A model generated the notes under the pieces. The model worked only from the letters and a program-made list of their open reading frames with translations, had not been told where the DNA came from and made no database searches. From JAJXWB01 sp964634325 (lineage in GTDB: Bacteria > Pseudomonadota > Alphaproteobacteria > Rhizobiales > Beijerinckiaceae), in the NCBI GenBank assembly GCA_964634325.1, contig CAZWJF010000011.1, forward strand, positions 1 through 64,000: DNA of 64,000 nucleotides, given 5' to 3'. Shown piece by piece: positions 55,735 to 62,900 of this stretch. The position numbers and the translations under genes were made by a program. Numbering within the stretch: position 1 is the stretch's first letter; every line of letters begins with the position of its first letter.

Positions 55735-56624
55735 CGCACTTGCAGGAACTCGAGGCCGAGTCGATCTTCGTGCTGCGCGAAGTCGCCGCGACCTGCGAGC
55801 GCCCGGTGCTGCTCTACTCGATCGGCAAGGACTCGGCGGTCCTGCTTCACCTCGCGATGAAAGCCTTCGCGCCCGGAAAGCCGCCGTTTCCGCTGCTGCA
55901 TGTCGACACCGGATGGAAATTCCGGGAAATGATCGCGTTTCGCGACGAGACCGCAAAGAGGCTCGGGCTCGACCTCATCGTGCACGTCAACGAAGACGGC
56001 GTGCGCGCGGGCGTCAACCCGGTGACGTCCGGCTCGGCGACGCACACCGACGTCATGAAGACGCAGGCTCTGAAACAGGCGCTGGACAAGTACGGCTTCG
56101 ACGCAGCCTTCGGCGGCGCCAGGCGCGACGAGGAGAAGAGCCGCGCGAAGGAACGCATCTTTTCTGTGCGCTCGCCTGATCATCGCTGGGACCCGAAAGC
56201 GCAGCGGCCGGAACCGTGGCGCGCCTTCAACACGCGCAAGGCGAAGGAAGAGAGCTTTCGCGTCTTTCCGCTCTCCAACTGGACCGAAGCGGACGTGTGG
56301 GACTACATCGCGCTCGAAAACATTCCCGTGGTTCCGCTCTATTTCGCCAAGCGGCGGCCCGTCGTCGAACGCAACGGCGCGCTGATCATGCGCGACGACG
56401 ATCGCTTTCCATTGTTGCCCGGCGAAGTTCCGCAAATGCGGATGGTTCGATTCCGTACGCTCGGCTGCTATCCGCTGACGGGCGCGATCGAGAGCGCCGC
56501 CTCGACGCTGCCTGAGGTCATTGCGGAGATGAGCGCGTCCCGGGCCTCGGAGCGCCAGGGGCGCATCATCGATCAGGACGGCGCGAGTTCGATGGAATTG
56601 AAGAAGCAGGAAGGCTACTTCTGA
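55722..56624 (+). CDS. cysD: Sulfate adenylyltransferase subunit 2
   Basis: 300 residues, ATP-alpha-hydrolase fold. P-loop-like 'LLYSIGKDSAVLLHLAMKA' (PP-loop), 'LHVDTGWKFREMIAFRDE', and 'GGARRDEEKSRAKER'. Together with CysN it makes APS from ATP and sulfate. ATG 55722 lies in the end of cysH, preceded by GAGGAAGGGG. It ends where cysN begins (TGATG). Confidence 0.96.
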   Translation: MVRLTHLQELEAESIFVLREVAATCERPVLLYSIGKDSAVLLHLAMKAFAPGKPPFPLLHVDTGWKFREMIAFRDETAKRLGLDLIVHVNEDGVRAGVNPVTSGSATHTDVMKTQALKQALDKYGFDAAFGGARRDEEKSRAKERIFSVRSPDHRWDPKAQRPEPWRAFNTRKAKEESFRVFPLSNWTEADVWDYIALENIPVVPLYFAKRRPVVERNGALIMRDDDRFPLLPGEVPQMRMVRFRTLGCYPLTGAIESAASTLPEVIAEMSASRASERQGRIIDQDGASSMELKKQEGYF

Positions 56625-58249
56625 TGCGCGGCAATTTGAAACTCGTCGAGGCGGACGATGCGTCGTGGATCGAGGAGCCGCGCGGCGTCCGCGTCGCGGC
56701 GCCCCGGAAGTCCCTTCTGCGCTTCATCACATGCGGCTCGGTCGACGACGGCAAGTCGACGCTCCTGGGTCGCATTCTCTACGAGACCGGCGCGGTCTTC
56801 GACGACCAGCTGGACGCGGTGCGCCGCGACAGCGCCCGTTTCGGCACGACCGGCGACGATCTCGATTTCGCATTGCTCGTCGACGGCCTGTCGGCCGAAC
56901 GGGAACAGGGCATCACGATCGACGTCGCCTACCGGTATTTCTCGACGGAGCGGCGCGCCTTCATCGCGGCGGATACGCCGGGGCACGAACAATATACCCG
57001 CAACATGGCGACCGGCGCCTCGACCGCCGACACCGCGATCATTCTGGTCGATGCGCGCAAGGGCATCCTTCCGCAGACGCGCCGTCACTCCTACATCGTC
57101 TCCATGCTCGGCGTGCGCCGTGTGATCGTTGCGGTCAACAAGATCGATCTTGTCGATTACGACGAAGCGACCTTCAGGGCGATCGAACGCGACTATCGGA
57201 CTCTCGCCGCATCGCTCGGCTTTGTCGAAACGCATATCGTGCCGGTCTCTGCAAGGTTCGGCGACAATGTCGTGTCGCCGTCTGCGCGCACGCCGTGGCG
57301 GTCCGGTCCGGCCCTGCTGCCGTTGCTCGAATCGATCGAGGCGACGGCGACCGACGACGCCGAGTTTCGTTTCCCGGTGCAGATCGTCAATCGACCCAAT
57401 CTCGATTTCCGCGGCTATTCCGGAATGATCGCCAGCGGCGAGATCGCCGTCGGAGACGCTGTCGTCGCGCTGCCGCGGGGACGCGCGAGCCGCGTGGCCG
57501 CCATCCTCGGACCGTCGGGCGCCCAAGACCGCGCGGTCGCCGGCCAGTCCGTAACGCTCACGCTTTCGGACGAGATCGACGTTTCGCGGGGCGACGTCCT
57601 GGTACGACGCAACTCCACGATCGCGCCGGTTCGAAGGATCGACGCGCGCCTGCTCGGCCTGTCCGAGACGCCGGTCTCGCCCGGCCGACGCTATGTCGTG
57701 AAGATCGGCGCGACGACGACCACGGCGCGCATCGCCGCGCTGCATCATGCGGTCGACGTCCATACTTACGATCACGTCGCCGCGGCCGACCTGCCGATGA
57801 ACGCGATCGGCGCCGCGACCCTTAATCTCGAGACAGACGTCGTCGCGAGCGAATATGCGCGATGCCGGTCGCTCGGCGGCCTTCTCCTGATCGACCCCTA
57901 TACCAACGAGACGGCGGCGCTTGGGGTCGTCGAAGCGGAGGCCGCCGCAGCGGAGCGAGAGGGCGAACGCGAGACAAGCGTCGGCGCCCGACTCTTGCGC
58001 CTGGCGAGCCGGGCCGGCCTTGTCGGCGCGCCAGGGCGCGCGCTCGATGCGGCGGTCGGCGCCGCGCTTGCGGGACTGGTCGTGCTCGTCTTGACCGGAC
58101 GCCCGGCGTTTGCGCTCGCCAGCGCCGGCGCCGATGTCTTTCTGCGCCCGCCGGCCATCGGCATAGCGCGCCGCCTTTCGGCGCGGATATCGGCGGGCGC
58201 GCGCCGACGACGAGAAGCGAGCCTGACCGTCGACGGCGGCGGGATTTAG
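56624..58249 (+). CDS. cysN: Sulfate adenylyltransferase subunit 1 with atypical C-terminal tail
   Basis: 541 residues. GTPase domain with G1 'GSVDDGKSTLLGR', G3 'DTPGHEQYTRNMATGAS' and G4 'NKIDL', then the EF-Tu-like beta barrels (to about 430). No APS kinase (CysC) domain follows. Instead about 100 residues (from roughly 440) include a hydrophobic stretch of 20-25 residues around 475-500, flanked by basic residues (RRLSARISAGARRRR). This could resemble a DUF2061-like membrane segment; that match is weak. CysN normally regulates CysD by GTP hydrolysis. Starts at ATG 56624, overlapping cysD. Confidence 0.93.
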   Translation: MRGNLKLVEADDASWIEEPRGVRVAAPRKSLLRFITCGSVDDGKSTLLGRILYETGAVFDDQLDAVRRDSARFGTTGDDLDFALLVDGLSAEREQGITIDVAYRYFSTERRAFIAADTPGHEQYTRNMATGASTADTAIILVDARKGILPQTRRHSYIVSMLGVRRVIVAVNKIDLVDYDEATFRAIERDYRTLAASLGFVETHIVPVSARFGDNVVSPSARTPWRSGPALLPLLESIEATATDDAEFRFPVQIVNRPNLDFRGYSGMIASGEIAVGDAVVALPRGRASRVAAILGPSGAQDRAVAGQSVTLTLSDEIDVSRGDVLVRRNSTIAPVRRIDARLLGLSETPVSPGRRYVVKIGATTTTARIAALHHAVDVHTYDHVAAADLPMNAIGAATLNLETDVVASEYARCRSLGGLLLIDPYTNETAALGVVEAEAAAAEREGERETSVGARLLRLASRAGLVGAPGRALDAAVGAALAGLVVLVLTGRPAFALASAGADVFLRPPAIGIARRLSARISAGARRRREASLTVDGGGI

Positions 58250-58278
58250 CTCCGGAGGGCCGCTGACGGCCGGCGCAC

Positions 58279-59052
58279 ATGATCGAGCCTCTCTATTCGC
58301 TGTCGGGCTTCGTCGTCGGCTTCATCGTCGGAATGACGGGCGTCGGCGGCGGTTCGCTGATGACGCCGCTTCTGGTGCTGCTGTTCGGCGTGCATCCCGC
58401 GACGGCGGTTGGAACCGACCTGCTCTACGCTGCGCTCACCAAGAGCATCGGCTCGCTGGTCCACGGTCTGCGCGACAACGTCGACTGGCGGATCGTGCGA
58501 TTGCTGGCGGCGGGCAGCGTGCCGGCGTCGGCAGTCGCCCTTGTCATCCTCGCCAAGGTCGGCGTCGCGTCGCCCCCGGTCGCGCGCGCGCTGGCGACGA
58601 CCCTCGGCGTCGCCCTGATCCTGACTGCGGCCTCGATCGTATTTCGGCGACGCCTGCTGCGCATGCGCTCGGAGGCTGCGCCGCTGCCGCAACGTTCTCT
58701 GGATCTGGCGACGATCGCGATCGGCGCGGCCATCGGCGCTCTGGTCTCGCTGTCGTCGGTCGGCGCGGGGGCCATCGGCGTGACGGCGCTCCTTCTCCTT
58801 TATCCGCGATTGCCCACGGTTCGCGTCGTCGGTACGGACGTCGCCCATGCTGTTCCGCTCACACTGGTCGCCGGGCTCGGACATTGGGCGGTCGGTTCGG
58901 TCGACGGCGCGATGCTGGCGTCCCTGCTCCTCGGCTCGGCGCCGGGCATTCTGCTGGGAAGCCTGCTCGCGCCGCGCGTCGACGAAAGACTGCTTCGCCT
59001 TGCGCTCGCCCTTGTGCTGCTGGTCGTCGGCAGCCGATTGCTGTTGAACTGA
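58279..59052 (+). CDS. TauE/SafE-family sulfur-compound permease 2
   Basis: 257 residues with about eight helices. Duplicate halves with 'GFIVGMTGVGGGSLMTPLLVLLFGVHP' and 'LSSVGAGAIGVTALLLLYP'; the Gly-Gly-rich motifs are typical of TauE/SafE. It lies directly after cysN, so exporting sulfite, or importing sulfate or a sulfonate, is plausible. Divergent in sequence from the member at 17436. ATG 58279; the preceding GGAGGG is about 20 bases away, longer than ideal. Confidence 0.9.
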   Translation: MIEPLYSLSGFVVGFIVGMTGVGGGSLMTPLLVLLFGVHPATAVGTDLLYAALTKSIGSLVHGLRDNVDWRIVRLLAAGSVPASAVALVILAKVGVASPPVARALATTLGVALILTAASIVFRRRLLRMRSEAAPLPQRSLDLATIAIGAAIGALVSLSSVGAGAIGVTALLLLYPRLPTVRVVGTDVAHAVPLTLVAGLGHWAVGSVDGAMLASLLLGSAPGILLGSLLAPRVDERLLRLALALVLLVVGSRLLLN

Positions 59053-59134
59053 GAGCGCGAGATTTTACGCGGTACAACGATATAGTAAGGTCGCGCGGAC
59101 CGATCGTCGGCCAGCATCGGACCATATTTTCATC

Positions 59135-59824
59135 GTGAATTTCGACCCGCGCCCCACCGCCCCGAGCAAAATCGCGATCCTGCGCGGGCATGACCTTTTC
59201 CGCGAGCTCGACGACGACGCCTGCGCCCGCATCGCCGCCTATGCGAAACTGAAAGAAGTTCCTCGCGGCGCGACGATCTTCTCCAAAGGCGACATGGGCG
59301 CCTGCATGTTCGCGGTGGTGAGCGGCCGCGTCCTTGTGACGACGAGTTCGAGCGAGGGCAAGAGCGCCGTTCTCAACCAGATCGAGGAAGGCGAGGTTTT
59401 CGGCGAGATCGCCTTGCTCGATGGGCAGCCGCGCACCGCGGACGCCGTCGCCGCGGTCGATTGCCTCCTCATGGTGCTCGAAAGACGAGATTTCATACCC
59501 GTACTCGAGAGCAGTCCCGAAATCGCGATCCGTCTGCTCGAAATCCTGTCGGGCCGGCTGCGACGAACGACCGAACAGGTCGAAGAACTCATGTTCATGG
59601 ACCTGCGCAGCCGTCTGGCTCGCGCGCTCCTGCGCCTGTCTGGCGGCAAGGCCGGTTGTGCGATCGCCACCTCGCAAAGCGAACTCAGCCAGCGCGTCGG
59701 CATGTCGCGCGAAATGATCAACCGCCAGCTTCAGGTCTGGTCGCGTGAAGGCCTGCTGCGCCTCGAGCGGCGCCGGCTGACGGTGCTTCGGCCCGATCTG
59801 CTCTCCGAGATCGCCGGGCGCTGA
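59135..59824 (+). CDS. Crp/Fnr-family transcription regulator
   Basis: 229 residues. A cyclic-nucleotide-binding-type beta roll (residues 20-130, with 'GEVFGEIALLDGQPRTADAVA' at the phosphate-binding cassette position), a dimerisation helix, and a winged HTH with 'SQSELSQRVGMSREMINRQLQVW'. The N-terminal cysteines of true FNR are absent (only one Cys near the start), so an iron-sulfur oxygen sensor is unlikely; the ligand may be a cyclic nucleotide or none. GTG 59135 start with a weak site. It lies after the sulfur operon and before the DyP-P450 gene, and could act on the FNR-like box at 52166. Confidence 0.88.
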   Translation: MNFDPRPTAPSKIAILRGHDLFRELDDDACARIAAYAKLKEVPRGATIFSKGDMGACMFAVVSGRVLVTTSSSEGKSAVLNQIEEGEVFGEIALLDGQPRTADAVAAVDCLLMVLERRDFIPVLESSPEIAIRLLEILSGRLRRTTEQVEELMFMDLRSRLARALLRLSGGKAGCAIATSQSELSQRVGMSREMINRQLQVWSREGLLRLERRRLTVLRPDLLSEIAGR

Positions 59825-59839
59825 GAGCGTCGAAAGATT

Positions 59840-59854
59840 CGCGTCAGTGACGCG
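59840..59854 (+). terminator. Possible hairpin after the Crp/Fnr gene
   Basis: CGCGTC (59840-59845), AGT loop, GACGCG (59849-59854) form a perfect 6-bp hairpin in the 128-base gap. No T tract follows, so it might equally be an operator for the downstream fusion gene. Confidence 0.35.
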
Positions 59855-59952
59855 TCTCACAATCCGACGCCATGTCTCGCGCGACTATCGCGACGCGCTG
59901 CTGCGAGACCGACAGCGGCGACCGGAATTGTCTTACGCAGGGGATTTTCAAG

Positions 59953-62900
59953 ATGCGGCGCGATCTCACGATCAAGACGGGCGGACTTTCAGGCACGTCG
60001 GATTTTCGCGTTCTGGCGCCGATCAAGAAGGGCTTCGTGCCGTCGCTGGACGCGATCACCTACAAGACGCGCGTCAAACGCGTGCTCAGAACCCTGCATA
60101 TCGGCCGCTCCGACGCCCATGAGCACGAATTGTTCCGCGTCCTGTCGGACGCGGTGGAGCGCGTCGGCCGCATTCATTCCGTCGGCATCGCGGTGCTGGA
60201 GCCCGAAGACAAGGTGCTGCTGACCGTAACCTTCGACGGGTCCTGGGAAGCCTATGTCCGCGTCATCTGGCAGAAGGTCGCGCGGCTGCTCGATCTCATC
60301 TTCTGCAATACCGACGGTTATGTGCTCGGATACGAGAACAGTTACGAAGATTGGGGCGCGTGGCTGAAGTCGGCGCAGAGCGAGGCCGCCTTCCTCTACG
60401 CCACGCCAAACGTGACCGTGGACGACATTCGCTATCTGCGGATGGAGGAGCGGGTCCATCGCCGCGAGCCGGGCGCAAGGGCCGAGTTGGTCACATCGCG
60501 GATCCGCATTCCTTCGGCCGAGCAGATCGCCTCCCGTTCGATCTTCGAAACCGACGGCATGGTCCCCGGCGACCCGACGAGCGCCGGCTACGAGCAGGCC
60601 ATGTCGATCGACGACGCAGGCCGACCGCCGTTCCGGCACGGCGTTCGGATTCTGGCGGGCATCTACCGGCTGACCGACGTCTTTCCGCCCTACACGAAGG
60701 ACGGCGAAGTCCTGCACCGCGCGGCGCAGGAGCTGTTGCCTGAATTCGTCCGGATGGTGCGCGATGGAAACACCTATCAATACGGCGTCGCGCGCGCGCT
60801 GCGGCGTTTCGAGGAAGCCGTCCACTGGTTCCAGGAATCGCCGGCCGAGCCGGATGTGCGCACGCAGCTGCCCACGCCGCTTCCGGAGAAGCCGCCGCTC
60901 GCAGACCCCGCGAATGTGCAGGGCGGCATTCTGACGTCCTATCCCGACGTCGACCACGGCTGTCTGCTGATGGTGCAATTCAAGACGCCGGCCGCGGCGG
61001 CGGCGTTCCTCAAGGCCCTGCCCGTCACGACGGAAGCCGATACGCTGGCGCCCGGAGGCATCGCCACGAATATTGCATTCACGCTCGAAGGTCTTCGCGC
61101 GATCGGACTCACCGACGACGAAATCCGGGAATGGCCCGAGGAGTTCGCGCAGGGCATGGAGATGCGCGCCGGCATTCTGGGCGATGTGCGGGTCAACCAC
61201 CCGCAGCGCTGGCGACGGCCTGCGCGCAACTGGGCGTTGGGCGTCAATGCGCCGAACGTCGGCGAGACCGACGAAGCAGCGCGGATCGACCTCAGCGCCG
61301 TCCACGCGATGATCCAGGTGCGCTCGCGCGCGACGCCCGACGGCAGCGACGACGACACGATCAAGGCGCGCGCGCCGTTGATGGCGGCGCTCGAAAAGCT
61401 GGTCGCGGTTCACGAAGGGGTCGCGCCCCTGTCGCTGCAATGGATGCATCGCCTGCGCAACGCCAACAAGGTCGTCGAGGAGCACTTCGGTTTCACGGAG
61501 GGCAATTCCGAGCCCGTGCTGAACAAGGCGGACGCCGGACGCCGCTATTCCAACCAGAGCCACCTCGGCGATTTTCTCTGCGGCTATCCCAACCTCGCCG
61601 ACAAGACGGACTTCTATGGCGGCGCCTCGGAACGGATTCGTCCGTTGATGAAGGACGGGAGCTTTCTCGCCGTCCGCAAGCTGCGACAGGACGTCGAGGC
61701 CTTCGAGACGGCGCTCGCCGAAGGCGCAAAGGCGCTGAACGCGGAAGGCCTGACGTTGTCGCGCGAAGACCTGATGGCGAAGATGATGGGGCGCTGGCCC
61801 GCCGATCACGCGCAGTCCGGCCAGCCGCTGGCCGAAGTGCTCGGCCCCGACCCTTTGTCCAACGACTTCCATTTCGACAAGGATCCGGCCGGATCGGTTT
61901 GCCCGTTCCACGCGCATATCCGGCGCGCGAATCCGCGTTTCGTCTCGCCCGAACCCGGCGCGCGGCCGCCGCGGATCGCGCGACGCGGCATGTCTTACGG
62001 ACCGATCCACGACCGCGGCCAGACTGATCCGACCGCTCTCCGCAATAGTCTCGATACCGAGCGCGGTCTTGTGTTCATGGTCTACAACGCCAGCCTCGGC
62101 GAACAGTTCGAGGTCGTGCAGAGCTGGCTTTCTGGCGGCAACAGTTCCGGATCGTTCTCCGGCCAGTCGGACCCGCTGCTCGGCGTCGCCGAACCCGGCA
62201 AGAAGCGCTTCTTCCGTTTCGAGCACGAGGGGCAGGTCGCCCACATGCCGCTCGACGGCTCGGATCGACTGCATGTCGAACCGCGTCCGTTCGTGCGGCT
62301 CGAATGGGGCGCTTACCTGTTTGCGCCGTCGATCAAGGCGCTCGGCCTCTTGCAGGCGCGTGCGGAGGCGCAAGGCCAGAAGCCGCTCGTGACGTGGAGC
62401 GCCGCCAGAGGCGAGAAGAAGATCGCCGCCCTGCGCGCGCTCGAGGCGCGCGAGGGCGCCGACGCCGCGCTATCGGCATGGAAAGCGGCGCTCGAAGACC
62501 AGGACGCCGCGGCCGATTTCACAAGCGCGTCGATCTGGGCGGCCATCCGCGAGAACCATGGCGGCGTGCTGCGGACGCCATATGGCGTGCTGGTCGCCGA
62601 AAAGGAGATGGTCCAGAAGGTCTTCGTCGACGCCGCGCGAAACCTGACGATCACCGGCTACCTGCCGCGCATGCGACGGTCGTTCGGCGTGCTCTATCTC
62701 GGCCTCGATCCGGGACAGGAGGACCGCGCCTACGAACGCGCGTCAGAGGCCTGCAACAAGGCGATCATGGCGATCGACACGCATTACACGTTCGATCTCG
62801 CGCGCACGTCCGTCCAGAAAGCGTTGCAGAAACTCGTCGACGACGAGATCGCCTACGCGCGGCACGACGGCGAGCGGCGATGGGAGCTGACCGTCGAAGC

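Noticed and set aside
59989..62373. A 794-codon minus-strand open frame opposite the DyP domain
   Set aside because: The plus strand carries conserved DyP motifs in one frame with a good ribosome site; the antisense frame has no recognisable domain.
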